Shown: positions 32,601 to 43,624 of the stretch, piece by piece
Numbering within the stretch: the stretch's first letter is position 1
Layout of the letters: each line of letters starts with the position of its first letter
From: Arctopsyche grandis
Lineage: Eukaryota > Arthropoda > Insecta > Trichoptera > Hydropsychidae
Reading direction: 5' to 3'
DNA length: 64,000 nt
Assembly (NCBI RefSeq): GCF_051622035.1
Contig: NC_135361.1
Location: 27,645,205-27,709,204 of the forward strand
Position numbers and translations under genes: made by a program
Notes under the pieces: model-generated
Databases searched by the model: none
What the model was told of the DNA's origin: nothing
Seen by the model: the letters and a program-made list of their open reading frames with translations, nothing else

Positions 32601-35600
32601 TTTCGAAATATAGAATATTGCTCTGGTACTTTTCGAACTAAAATAAGTCATGTAAAATGTATAGAATGCTATATTTTCTTTAGAGTCTTTTTGCATTTAT
32701 CTTGGTTGTCATTTAATTTCAGTCTTTGAAAATTACATTTTTGTAAATATGTATACATATTGTCAGGGTTTGGTGCAAACGATCGACAAGCGCCAGACAG
32801 ACTGAATCACAGATTAACTGGATGGCTGCTTTAAACGCAATTCTCGTCTTCACGAATGATAGATTGCACATCAGATGACGAGTAACCTTTTGATGTGCAC
32901 AGATGCAATTATTGAAATTGAGTTGGATCTTTCTGGCGAGTTTAATAAGGCAAAATTCGGAATTAAAGTATCAGAAGCACATAACGTACACAGGGTAGGT
33001 ATGTCGGGACTTCGGGTACATTTCGCTTAGTGTAAGTGCGAGCAGTGCGCACGCATAAGGTACACGTGTCGTTAATATGTGGTTCAGTCTGTCTGGCGCT
33101 TGTCGATCGTTTGCACCGCATCGATATTGTTAACGTGAATTTTACTGTTAAACATGAAGAGAAGCGGGGACATTGTGTGGGTTGTAAATACAATATACAA
33201 ATACTTATTTGACGGATGAATCGTAAATTTTAGTTAGCAACTCGGTATTAAATGTACATATATTAAAATATATAATATAATATTAAGGCTTTACTTTTAA
33301 ATGCTTTGGTAATGAATTTCGTATAGCTTTGGAGGCTAGTGATAGCTGTGTGGGTATTAGTTTGACATGTAGTCCTCAAAGCGTTAAGAATCCCAACACT
33401 GACTATGCCTGTGAGGTGCCAACGAAAAACTCCCGAATCCGGTACTCTAACAAGTACACCACCACCGCTGTCTCCATTGCACACTGTCATATCTGTAAAA
33501 GATCAACATTGAACAGATATTATATGGCTTATATAAAAAATAGTTTTACCTTATTGAAACGAGTTCTCTGAAACATTCACACAGCTTATAAATGATAGAC
33601 AGATTTCTGTGGTAGTTTATGTAGTGTTTAAACTGTGTGAATGTCTTCGGGCCTCGACCAATTTATTTGCTTACTATTGATTCCCTTTACACAGTATTTG
33701 GTAGGGCTCACAAATTTGATGAACTCTCTTGGAACATTACCTATGCATTCGTCACGATCGATTATTTCTACATCAGCTTTCAATAGCTCATCTGATGTGG
33801 AAAATATGTCTCCCTCTTTTGTCACACCCCAACCTACAATCTATATATGTGAATAAATTAATCATGTCAGTTTCCAATCTTATATGGATAGTATTTGCTT
33901 TTAAATTAAATTATTCATTAGTATAGCATATACTAAAAAGGGGTCTACGTGACTTGACAGAATGTTAAATTACAGAAAACGCAAATATCGGAAGGCAAAG
34001 ATCGAAAATCGAAAGATTTTAAGTCGAAAGATAAAAAAAAAAAAAATGGTGCATGGTAAACGGTACATACTCACTTAATTTGCGCGAGCAGGATACAACA
34101 GGAACAAGAGGAACATGCTTGAACATGGAGTATGTACCACCATGCACCATTTTTTTATCTTACGACTTAAGATCTTTCGATTTTCGATCTTTGCATTCTG
34201 ATATTTGCGTTTTCTGTAATTTAACATTCTGTCAAATCACGGAGACCGACTAAAAAGAGCCGCCGGTTAAGTTTAATCGGATTAAGCCGAGGCGCATCCC
34301 TGACACTGTGCGACCGTTATAATTGGTTTCAAGGATTACTAAGTGCATGTAGGCTAAACAATGGCCATCGAGTTGGCCGTTATTGGTCCCTTCGCAGAAG
34401 TGACCGATACCGTGGTACCGTGGGACCGAATGTCGTGGGAATACATATCCGAGTACGTGACCATAACAATAGATAAATAAACCGGACGTTGAAGATGCCT
34501 GGAGTGACCGACCCGTTATAAAGGCGGTACTTAGGCGATATCAAGACATTCTGGACTGAGCACTGCCTGTGCGTGTATCTCCTTAATCACCAATAAATGC
34601 TGTGACACGACTCTGGCCTTTTACTTGGATCCCCACCCACCCCTACGCAACAGTATGTTTGTTTGGAATGGTTTTTTTTTTGAATATGAATACAATTGAT
34701 TTTAAGCTTACTTTTCCACCGTTATTGTGAGATAGATAAGTTGTTAAATCTCTATCCTTGTCAGCTAAACATGCTGCATGAACCTCATTATAAAAATCGA
34801 ATGGTGTCCTTACGACAATAACGGCAATATCGTCTTCCAAATTATTGTCGAAACCAATGTAAGTTTTTGGAATGTTAACTTTTTCAATCTGAAGAAGAAA
34901 AAATTAATATTAGTTTAATGATATTAATTTAAGGTTTGGGATGTGTCAGAGCTACTTTGTTGTAAATCATAATTGTACCATTTTCCTTTGAATGTAAGGG
35001 AATTCTTCGTTCTCTCTATGATTCCATTTTCTGTAAATCTTCCCAGCCGCTACAGCGTAGAAGTTTTCGTACGGGGTATATAGCAAACAATGTGCAGCTT
35101 TACATACATATATATGAGAAAAATAACTTAAGAATTAACGATAAATTCTAATTTAGCTTTATTATTATCAGCATTATACCAGTGATGACAAATTTCCTGC
35201 TGACTATTGTACCGCCGCATATGTGTTCATAGTCTTGATCTCTTAACTGGTATATACCTACATGCCACGGAGATGATCCTCGCTCTTCCACCTCGCCATT
35301 AAAAATGAACGGAACAACCAGACCGTTTTCTTTGCCGCAATCTGAAAGCAATTTTTTTTTTTAATTTTTACAAATGGTTGAAACAATTCAGAATTTTCAA
35401 ACACACAAGTTCAGTGCCGGCCTTACACCCGATGGCGCCCTCGGACAATTTTTTCTAAACACCCTTAGAAAGAACTTTCGCTTTTGGCGCTCTGATTTTA
35501 AAATTTAAAGCGACTTTGGCGCATCGTTCGGCGCCCTAACTTATTTGGCGCCCTCGGGCGCCGCCCGACCTAACCCCCCCTAAAACCGGCACTGCACAAG

Positions 35601-37512
35601 TTGCAACTCAATTCCAATCTTTCTTTAAGTACTTTTCCAGAAGTAAAAGTAGGTATTTATAGCTCGCGTGTCTCTTTAATGAATTGCAGAAACGAATTGC
35701 ATATGGCTCCATAGGTTTGACTTGGTTGATGATAATACTGAAGGTTAACTTCAATAACTTTTAACTTAAATAAATGAGAAGTGAACATCTAAGCAATTCG
35801 TGTATAATAGTATTGTAACGTATACTAAACAGAGCCGCCGAGTAATTGCGATCGGATTAGACCGGGTAGCGTTCTGAGAGACCGTGTGACCGGGGTAAGT
35901 GGTTTTAAGGATTAGCGACAAGCTAAGTGCATGAAACAATGATTGCACTTCTCATACCGTGGGAATACATATCCGAATACGTGACTATACAGTAGGTAAG
36001 CAGATTAGACGTCCTGAGAGATCTACCCCTTATAAAGCGGTACGTAGGCGATATCATGTAATTCTGGACTGAGCACTGTCAGTACGTATATCTCCTGAAT
36101 CATCAATAAATGCTTTGAAACGACTGTTGGCCTTTTACTTGGATCCTCCACCCACCCCTGTACGCAACAGTATCATCCTTGCTACTTGCATCGTGTGTGA
36201 ATCCTTAAACAACTTACCAGTGGAGCATTCTCTGAATTCATCCGTCCAACGTCCATTATTACAAGTCACTGCATTTAGATATTGATTTTTATTTGGTATG
36301 TGTAAAGGTTTACATTTGGGATTAACTATTGTGCCGTGGTCCATTATTTTCCTACATACCTTATAATTACCATTCAGTGAACAAGTGAAGTCTAAAGTTA
36401 ACGAATAAGGGAGTTCACATTTCTCTGTAATATAATATAAACTGATTTAGATGAAAAATAACTTTTATTATTACAAGATAAATCGCTGTAACTTACTAGA
36501 ACACTCCATGGAACCGATCCACATTCCATTAGCTCCACAATAAATATTCTGACTTCCAGATTTGGTGTACATATCATCACATTCATATGTAAGAATAGAA
36601 TATTGATTTACGATTTCACCAACGGCAATTTTAGTCTTATTGATGAAATAGTTACCTTTCTCTGGATTAGATGGAGCAATACATCTGATTTCAGAGTAAT
36701 ATAATTAGCACGAAGATATTTTTTTATTAATTTTATTATCGTTATTTTTATGATTAGGATAAGTAATAAAGCTTCTAACATATGTATAATGGATTTTTTT
36801 TTAAATATTTTTACATATCAGTTATAAATAAACTTATAATGATTAGATTGATACAAGACCGAACATTAACATATTCATTTGATAAAAAAAATGTATTTAT
36901 TTTATTTTTAATGGAAATAAACATCAATATTTATTAAATTGGATGTCTTATTTATAAAATATAAACACTGACAAAAGATTAGATTTATTATGTAATATAT
37001 TCAATTAAAAACCTAATCTATTTAAAAAATACTAATAATATGTATATGTTGTAATTATTATAAAAAGTATTCGACCATGTATCATTATTTTTTCCAGAAC
37101 CAGTCTGAGAAAAAATCAATATATAAAGAATTAATATTTCTTTGGAAAGGGAAGTTCATTATTTATGAACAGGTACTAAAATGTTGCTGTTCAGCTTTGT
37201 TTAGTTCGGTGAAAATATTAAAAATATCATAATTACCCTGAAGTTATTTCTTGGGAGTAAATGTTACGCAGACCTGAAACGATTAATGTTTTTATTAGTT
37301 AAATTGTGCAATTTCATATAATTCTTCTTTTCTGAATTTTTGTTTCCTTGTTATTCACAGAGAGATATTTAGATATCTATGATTTCTAGGTTATGACTGT
37401 TAGTATTAATCAAAAATATTTTTGCTATATGATTATACATATATTTGGAAAAAAATATAAGCATACTTGACAATATTATAAATATCCAATTCCACTTAAT
37501 CCAAAATAGCAT
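26621..37512 (-). CDS. MSP-A: modular serine protease fused to clip-domain serine protease homologue
   Basis: Sixteen exons: 37467-37512, 37237-37273, 36497-36684, 36218-36424, 35180-35341, 34979-35097, 34712-34888, 33675-33840, 33295-33492, 31829-31932, 30761-30929, 30416-30686, 29124-29264, 28929-29055, 26922-27053, 26621-26836. They total 2460 nt, 819 residues, all phases agreeing. Order: signal peptide ([15 protein letters not shown]), sushi (about 28-91), Wonton-like six-plus-Cys domain (91-160), SP1 (160-434), clip with six Cys ending VCC (434-460), linker, SP2 (about 560-819). SP1 starts after VVPFIFNGE, resembling the P-F-I-x-N-G activation region of initiator proteases, and keeps AAHC, DDIA and GDSGGG. 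Position 189 is Thr, so not trypsin-like. SP2 has TTSYC for TAAHC and GDAGGP for GDSGGP, so it should be inactive. Family members start haemolymph immune cascades. SP1 and SP2 could be two genes, but see MSP-B. Introns hold LTRs, MITEs and a LINE. Confidence 0.87.
27132..27651. mobile_element. Hairpin MITE with a second MITE nested inside
   Basis: Outer ends GGCTACGTCCACACTAC / GTAGTGTGGACGTAGCC. The right part (27510-27651) pairs with itself (CCGATATCTACACCC ... GGGTGTAGATATCGG). The inner element (about 27146-27508) has ends CGGTCTCCGTGACGGGCCGG / CCGGCCCGTGAGGTAGACC and very long near-perfect arms around 27340. It is flanked by a 9-bp duplication with mismatches (ACACTACTG / TCACTACCG). 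Lies in an MSP-A intron. Confidence 0.68.
27736..28020 (+). repeat. Truncated family A LTR
   Basis: Starts TGTTACGTACACCGCCGAG; ends where the next copy begins, without the AATAAA segment. Confidence 0.55.
28021..28382 (+). repeat. Family A LTR
   Basis: TGTAGCATATAC to CCCCTACGCAACA with AATAAATGCTGTGACACGAC; abuts the truncated copy before it. The following block repeats 8415-8900. Confidence 0.65.
29798..30125 (+). repeat. LINE-like 3' end with CCCGTT repeats
   Basis: Starts CTAGCTGAACCCCGGCATGC, has about ten CCCGTT-type units (29840-29895), then TCCATCGTAATCAGTTCAGT and a (CA)n/TATATA tail. Related to 8415-8935 and 28383-28890. Confidence 0.45.
30172..30389. mobile_element. TTAA-targeting hairpin MITE
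   Basis: TTAA flanks (30168-30171, 30390-30393). Terminal repeats AGGTCTGTTCATACC / GGTATGAACAAACC, with arms extending inward past CAGCACGACCCG. 218 bp; same ends as the longer element at 11850. Confidence 0.75.
30975..31760 (-). mobile_element. Truncated LINE, reverse transcriptase C-terminus (CR1-like)
   Basis: A 104-residue minus-strand frame (31207-31521) reads [19 protein letters not shown], then [20 protein letters not shown] and FKNKLDTFF. This is the conserved thumb/C-terminal segment of CR1/Jockey-group LINE reverse transcriptases. The rest of the ORF is missing or diverged. The 3' tail runs to the AT-rich segment near 30975. Sits in the MSP-A intron between the two clip exons and the SP1 exons. 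Confidence 0.68.
32766..33123. mobile_element. Intact 358-bp Mutator-like MITE
   Basis: Ends GGGTTTGGTGCAAACGATCG and CGATCGTTTGCACCGCATCG, with inner repeats of about 28 bp (CAAGCGCCAGACAGACTGA). Flanked by 9-bp duplications ATATTGTCA (32757-32765) and ATATTGTTA (33124-33132), one mismatch. Same family as 10891-12566, in opposite orientation. Lies in the MSP-A intron between SP1 and clip. Confidence 0.8.
33925..34652 (+). repeat. Family A solo LTR containing a nested MITE
   Basis: Flanked by GTAT (33921-33924, 34653-34656); the right end is ACGCAACA. After ACTAAAAAG the LTR is interrupted by 33941-34248 and resumes with ACTAAAAAG, continuing to AATAAATGCTGTGACACGAC. Confidence 0.75.
33941..34248. 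mobile_element. Hairpin MITE with 9-bp target duplication
   Basis: Perfect 9-bp duplications ACTAAAAAG (33932-33940, 34249-34257). Ends GGGTCTACGTGACTTGACAG / CTGTCAAATCACGGAGACCG are inverted. Internal arms match the inner element at 27.15-27.51 kb. Because it sits inside a solo LTR, it is younger than the LTR. Confidence 0.8.
35412..35594. mobile_element. hAT MITE
   Basis: CAGTGCCGGCC ... AAACCGGCACTG with perfect 8-bp duplications CACAAGTT (35404-35411, 35595-35602). 183 bp, rich in GGCGCC words. Lies in an MSP-A intron. Confidence 0.85.
35814..36169 (+). repeat. Family A solo LTR
   Basis: TGTAACGTATAC ... CTGTACGCAACA, TG...CA ends, 4-bp duplication GTAT on both sides, AATAAATGCTTTGAAACGAC near the 3' end. 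Lies in an MSP-A intron. Confidence 0.8.
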
Positions 37513-37805
37513 GACTGTTTATTTTTGTTCTTGTTATAATACGTCTTTAAACAGTCCTCGTGGATTGATTACTAGTACATAAGGTGACTTGTTTATATCA
37601 ACTAGGTACACTATTGGTCAAAAGTTTTGGTGCACTTACATATGTAAGTTCCTGCAGGCATAAAATGACGTAGTTTACATCGTCGATACAAATTTAGTAT
37701 TAAAATCTAATAATGTAAAACTTTATGAGAGCCATTACAGTGTCAGTAAAATCAATTATTCGAAAAAATAGACTTTGTTATTTATGTACATATCTATATT
37801 ATATC

Positions 37806-38053
37806 AGTGGTGTCACCCTAATGGTTTTCATGGGTTTCTGGAAACCTGTTGTTAAAAATCAAACGTTTCTGGAAACCCGTTATTTAAGCTAAAAATCGAT
37901 ATAATTTTTGTCAAAAATTATACAAATCTTGAAAATTTAATGAACTTTCATGTAATAGTTAGTGCCTTGGACGAAAAAATAATTTATATAAATATATACA
38001 TATATTCATAATAATTTTATTGAAAAAAAATCCAAAATTGGGTTGACACCACT
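37806..38053. mobile_element. hAT-like MITE
   Basis: CAGTGGTGTCACCCTAATGG ... GGGTTGACACCACTG. 248 bp, carries a doubled TTTCTGGAAACC word. A partial copy starts near 12772. Target duplication not clear. Lies between the two MSP-A signal exons. Confidence 0.6.
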
Positions 38054-38114
38054 GTTTATATGTATATAATCAATAAATGGCAGTCAATATAAAAAATAAG
38101 TGAAATTAACTTAC

Positions 38115-38160
38115 TTGACAGTATTATCAATATCCAATTCCATCTTATCCAGGTAAACAT
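38115..38160 (-). CDS. Alternative or duplicated signal-peptide exon of MSP-A
   Basis: Encodes [15 protein letters not shown] plus one base before GTAAGT, the same length and phase as the exon at 37467 and the MSP-B exon at 55619. Its 5' flank (CAGAATTCGACTCGAGACGA, then AAATTAGATAAAA further up) matches that of MSP-B, whereas the flank of the 37467 exon is more diverged. It may be the real first exon of MSP-A, a second promoter, or the relic of a local duplication. Spliced to 37237, it would give the same mature protein. Confidence 0.7.
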
Positions 38161-38841
38161 CGTCGTGGAATATTTTTAGGTCTTAAGCGGGTCGTCTCGA
38201 GTCGAATTCTGAATCAACATGCTTTTATCTAATTTACATACTTGTCCTTGTTGACAAACCCGTTGCTGGATTCGAATAATTTAGTTACATGAAAAAAATA
38301 CAGTTTGAACCAAGCTCTGAAACTTTTCCTTAAAATTGTACACAAGTTCATTTACCGCAAATTGGAAGACAAAGTAGGTCAGTTAGGTTTTTTTTCTTTT
38401 GTATATTTTAATATGGTGCTATTACAGGTATACCCAAGGTGACACTTATGGCCAAAGTTGTACATATGTAGTTTAGAGGTGACAAATAGAGGGTAAGTGG
38501 CCAATTTGGTGAGGGATCGTTTCAACAATGAAATCAGATAATTTGGCTGATAGGAAACAATCGATCTGGAGTCACATATGTACATACATACCTACGCTCA
38601 TCATTATTCTCTTAATTTGAATGTGATGTATGTGTGGAATATTAATCTATTCTCCCATTTGGGCCTCGCAGGGATGTTTTGTATTTGTAGCTTGTTCTTA
38701 TTTATCGGAACAGGCTGCAGGTGCAAGATATTCCTTTATTTGTATTTTTACTTATTTTAATTTTAATTTTTACACTATTGGTCAAAGATTTACACCATTG
38801 GTCAAAAGTTTGAGATCATTTACATAAATATATACTATTAA

Positions 38842-39090
38842 CCAGCAGCATGGACTAATGGTAAGCATAGATGCTTTCGAACATAGTGGTCAAGGGCTCG
38901 AGTCCCACTGGTTGCTGCTAGCCAGACCTTAGTTTGTGACTCCAGTTCGATCGTTTCCGATCAGAGTTTGTCAATTTATCGGATTTTCATTGAAACGGTT
39001 CCAACGAATTGGCAACCTTTACCCATTTCTCGCAATTTTCGAGTTTTCAGCATCTCGAATTTCACTGATTCGTATAAAAATGCTCCAAAT
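38842..39090 (+). repeat. tRNA-derived SINE
   Basis: CCAGCAGCATGGACTAATGG (box A-like) and GGGCTCGAGTCCC (box B-like) spaced as in a tRNA, followed by the shared body (TTTGTGACTCCAGTTCGATC ... TTGAAACGGTTCC). Same family near 1.03, 50.66 and 56.4 kb. Confidence 0.65.
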
Positions 39091-40530
39091 TTGTCCATAA
39101 ATGTCTCGTAAATTTCAATTTTTTTCAGCATCTCGAGATATGACGATTTATATTTAAAAAAATGCTCACAAAATGTAAATTTATCAATAGAATAGATGCC
39201 TATGATGCTTTGTTAAAATTATTCTAAAAATTGTTTATTTATTATGTATGTAAAAATAAAATAAAATAAAATATGTAAGCTCTTGTAGAATTTTCATTGT
39301 GAAGTCTATTTTTTTAATGCTATTGTGGACAATCAACTCTTTTATTTTAATAGTGGTAAAAATCTAGACTTGCAAGTTTTGAATAAAATAAAAAGCAATA
39401 TTATTTCCAGTTTTTTGTGCTCTCTGGCTTTTGGCTGACACGGTATATATGTACATTTGATAAGATTGTACATGTTTGATGAACTCGCTCAATAATAATA
39501 TATGAATGATTATGTCAAGCAATACGTATGTATGTAAATATGTATGTATGTATATCACGGTTGAAATTGCTAATTTTTCTTTCGTGTTCATATTTTTTCG
39601 TATTATGTATATACATACATACATATGTATGTATGGGTATAATTATATATTGAACATACATAATAATAATAAAAAATATGTACTACTATTTAAGATTTTC
39701 CTGTTATCAGTCGTTTAAAAACTTTGACCTTTGAATAATAACTTTGAAGTTGGCTATTCACGTGTCGAGACCAGTGCTACCCAAATGCCGGCGATAGCCA
39801 GTGTTTTGAAGAATTGTTGTGGAATGTTTCATAATCTGGCTATTATTATTTACGAAAAAGGTGAATAGCTTTACATAACATATTTGTGCAATATCATCAG
39901 TAATTACTTGACAAATTCTGCAGAATGATTTGATTAACTCTACTCTAGACAAACCATTCTTCTCCTTTATCAACCCTTTCTGTTGCATAAACATCTAAAA
40001 CCATTTTTATATTTTTAATTATTAAAGTATTTTTTGCCTGTAGACTTTCGTTGCTATTTTGCTCTAAGGCCTTGGTGACATATTGGGTAAACCTTCAATA
40101 TGAAATTTCACCTCTTCAGTTCTGAGTTTTTATTTTTTCTAGATTTTTTTTTGATATGGATCCTCTTATTTTAGTAGGTATTTATGTATGTATGTACGTT
40201 AAAGTGGCATGAAAAAATATTTTTTGTATAGTTCTGAATTTATAGTTGACTTTTTCATAATAAAATAACGAAAATAAACATATGGCTACCTGGAGCGGCG
40301 CACAGAGTGGTATTTGGCCTGAAAACCTGGTCAAAAATGTTTTTTTTTACGCTTTTTTTTACGTTTTTTTTACGCAAACAACATCAATCTAGCACTTATA
40401 TCAAAAACAATACAATTCTTGTAAATTATGCTGTTTTATAAAATTTAATACAATGAGTAATAGGTTTTTAAGCCATTTTTCCTATTATGCTGTACATTAA
40501 CATTAGAATAATATAATACGACCTACTTAA

Positions 40531-41275
40531 TAGACTAACACAGCTGGACAGGGAAAGAAGAAAAGTAGGATTAAAAATTAACGTAGATAAGACCAAACTA
40601 ATGTTCAATAGTTATTGCATGCCTGATAGCATCCCATTGGATGATAAACCAGTAGAAGTAGTAAATAATTATTTATATTTAGGTCAAATAATCGACATGA
40701 GTGGTAGTAAAGATGAAGAGATAAAGAGACGTATGAAATTAGGATGGAGTGCATTTGGACGCATGAATGCTGTTTTTAAATCAAAAATGCCACTCTGCCT
40801 GAAGAAAAAGATCTTTGATCAATGCGTTTTGCCAGTGATGACGTATGGATGTGAAACTTGGACACTGAATGCCAAGATGCTACATAAAATCCAATGCACT
40901 CAAAGAAGCATGGAACGCTGTATGCTTGGCATAACGAGGAAAGACAGAATGCGGAACACGTGGGTGAGAAGTATAACAAGAATAGTGGACATAGTGGATA
41001 GAGTGAAGAGATTGAAATGGCAATGGGCAGGTCACGTAGCTAGGAGGATGGACGAAAGGTGGACAAAAGAAGTGTTTGAATGGTACCCGAGAGAATGCAA
41101 AAGGGTAAAAGGAAGACCGCAAGGAAGATGGGTGAACGAAATTAGGAAAATGTGCGGAGTGAGATGGATGAATGTTGCGCAAAACAGAGACGAGTGGAAG
41201 CGTGTTGGAGAGGCCTTCATCCAGCAGTGGATGGCGAATGGCTGTAAATTATGATGATGATGATGATGACTAAAA
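40531..41275 (+). mobile_element. RTE-clade LINE, 5'-truncated
   Basis: A 217-residue frame (40601-41254) reads DDKPVEVVNNYLYLGQIIDM, VLPVMTYGCETWTLN and GHVARRMDERW, the C-terminal region of RTE/BovB-type reverse transcriptases. The element ends in a TGATGA microsatellite, typical of RTE 3' ends. Upstream it continues as LDRERRKVGLKINVDKTKLM before truncation. TTAATACAATGAGT words on both sides suggest insertion into the hAT element listed next. Confidence 0.82.
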
Positions 41276-41389
41276 AAAAATTAAATTAAAATTGTAAAAT
41301 AGAAAATGATCAGTAGATCAGATGCTATTAAAATAGATATAAGATGTATTGTGAACATAATTAAGTAATAATAAAAAAGCATTTAAAAA

Positions 41390-42103
41390 TTAAATACAAT
41401 GAGTGGATTAATTTTACCTTAAACTTTATTTGAAAGGAAGGGTTTTAAATTAATATGTTCTTCGTAAGTTCTTTACTAATAATATCAGATTTTTAATTCG
41501 CGGTGGGCTTAATTTGAAGATCGGCTATTTCTGGTAGATTGTTTACAAACTACACAAAACCCCCACGTCTCTGAAAATTCTCTTTCATTGAATCTTTCTT
41601 TCATTGACACTAATGTTGTATCTAAGAATTAAAAAATAATTTAACTGAAAAAAAAACATCGTTCCAAACTATTAATGAAAAAAGTTGAAATATTTTAATT
41701 GTTCCGCTAATGTGTTTGCTACATGAGCTACACCTGGATCCTTTCTTTCAGTTTCAGATAAAGAAATTAAAGCATCACGAACTTCAAAAATTTGATTGGG
41801 AACTGCTTTGACACTAGCTATTTTTGTTTCTCGTCGTGTGTCAGACAATAAGGAATATAATTGCATGTGAATCAGTAAGAAACTTCCAGCGATATACATA
41901 CATATGTATTGAAGCTGAACATAGTGTAAACATGTTTACAGTTTAGAAAGTAGAAGCGCTTTTGACCTTCTAATCTAACATTTTATAGTGCCTTCGGCGC
42001 GATTTTAAAATTTTAAAGCGCCTTTAGCGCATCGAGTGGTGCCCTAATTTACTTGGCGCCCTCAAGCGCCGTCCGACCCAGTTCCCCCCTAAAACCGGCA
42101 CTG
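41390..42103. mobile_element. Right part of a larger hAT element, split by the RTE insertion
   Basis: Words ACAATGAGTGGATTAATTTTACC and the GGCGCC-rich end (AAAACCGGCACTG at 42103) match, in reverse, the full element at 47359-47885. The missing part (AATTCTTGTAAATTATGCTG) lies at about 40410-40455, left of the LINE. Confidence 0.55.
41672..41899 (-). other. Unassigned 75-codon frame upstream of MSP-B's end
   Basis: The frame includes SDTRRETKIASVKAVPNQIF, a stretch that looks transposase-like, and lies in the interior of the split hAT element. It may be a relic of hAT coding sequence. No match I can name; not called a gene. Confidence 0.2.
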
Positions 42104-42591
42104 AATGAGACAGAACTTCATAAGTTAAAAAAAGCTAGACGGATCAATAGATCTAATAGTGAAACTTGAAGTTTAACATGGTTTGCGATTGAAAAAGATT
42201 ATTTGTATTCTAAAATTAAGGCGAGATAAGAATTTAAAAAATATATGTACAATAGTGTAATATTTTTTATTAATTTCAAATGTATCTAACTAAAATAATA
42301 TAATATTATAGTATATATTTTTCTATGAAAAAACAAAGGCAATAATAAATAATAATCCAATATATAGAACCCTCCTTTTGCTTTTATGAAGGCTGCAACA
42401 TGTGCCGGCATGGACAATACGAGATTTTTAAGCTTTAGTTTCATAATTTGTCCCAGGGTATTATTTTTGTTCCCTTTGCTTTATTATGGCCCATAAATTT
42501 TCGATAGGGTGTAAGTCAGTACTATTGTCTTTTATATAAAATTCTATATAAAACTTAAAATAGAATGCTATATAAATTTGTTTGATGATAT

Positions 42592-43060
42592 TGTAACGTA
42601 TGCGTAAAAGGAGCCACCAGTTAAGTGCAATCGGATTAGGCCGAGTGGCATCCCCGCTATTTCCCAGAATCTAGACGAGCGTGATACGGCGCATCCTGAC
42701 ACTGTGCGACCGTTATAATTGGTTTCGAGGATTATCTCCAGACTAAGTGCAAGTCGGCTAAGCAATGGATGGACTTAGCGGTCGGTACCGGCACCCAGCC
42801 ACTTCCCGCCAGAATTATCAGAACTGACTGCGCGAGAGCGTGAGACCACATATCTGGTACGTGACTATAACAATAGGTAAACAAACGTGTCAAAAAAGGA
42901 AGATGCCCTGAGCGACCTGTCCTTTATAAGGAGGTACTTAGACCATATCAAGGCATTCTGGACGGAGCACTGGCGGTGCGTGTATCTCCTGAATCACCAA
43001 TAAATGATGTGAAACGACTTTGGCCTTTTACTTGGATCCTCCACCCACCCTTACGCAACA
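42592..43060 (+). repeat. Family A solo LTR, plus orientation
   Basis: TGTAACGTATGC ... CTTACGCAACA, 469 bp, perfect 4-bp duplication ATAT on both sides. AATAAATGATGTGAAACGAC then a GGATCC-containing tail. Confidence 0.82.
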
Positions 43061-43093
43061 ATATCAATCACTTATTTTAAATACAATAAATAC

Positions 43094-43478
43094 TGTTGCG
43101 TACGGGTGGGTGGAGGATCCAAGTAAAAGGCCAACAGTCGTTTCACAGCATTTATTGATGATTAAGGAGATACACGCAGTGTCACTGCTAAGTCCAGAAT
43201 GACATGATATCGCCTACGTACCGCCTTATAAAGGGTAGATCTCTCAGGACGCCTAATCTGTTTACCTGTTGTATAGTCACGTATTCGGATATGTGTTTCC
43301 ACGACATTGGGTCTCCCCGTACCGATTCTGAGAACTAACTAATAACGTTCATTGTTTAGCCTAAATGCACTTAGAGTCCAGATATAATCTTTGGAAGTAA
43401 GTGCATGCATTTAGTTAATCCGATAACAGATATCCGTTGGTCTAAGTGCAATTCGCTCAATCCGCGGCGTACGTAACA
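43094..43478 (-). repeat. Family A solo LTR, minus orientation
   Basis: Plus-strand reading TGTTGCGTACGGG ... GGCGTACGTAACA, perfect 4-bp duplication ATAC on both sides. Faces the LTR at 42592 with 33 bp between. Lies just downstream of the MSP-B stop. Confidence 0.82.
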
Positions 43479-43624
43479 ATACCATAACATCCAATGGAAA
43501 GGTTACTGATTTGGGAAATAAAATAAAATAGTCATAATTTTAAAAGTAATTGTATTTTATTTAAATAATATCACAATTTTTTTAATAATGTAACAATATA
43601 ATGCGTATCGATATTTAAGGCCTC

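Larger units (their letters stand above)
38161..42591. other. Intergenic region between MSP-A and MSP-B: no gene, repeats
   Basis: 38161-38360 resembles the 5' flank of MSP-B (55665-55870) and is probably promoter/5'UTR. The rest holds a SINE (about 38842-39090), AT-rich sequence with TACATACA words, an RTE LINE fragment and a split hAT element. No conserved protein recognised apart from the LINE. Confidence 0.5.

Noticed and set aside
38842-38960. Possible tRNA gene (box A and box B-like words)
   Set aside because: No cloverleaf can be drawn with a proper anticodon stem. The sequence continues into a repeated body shared by other copies, so it is a SINE head.
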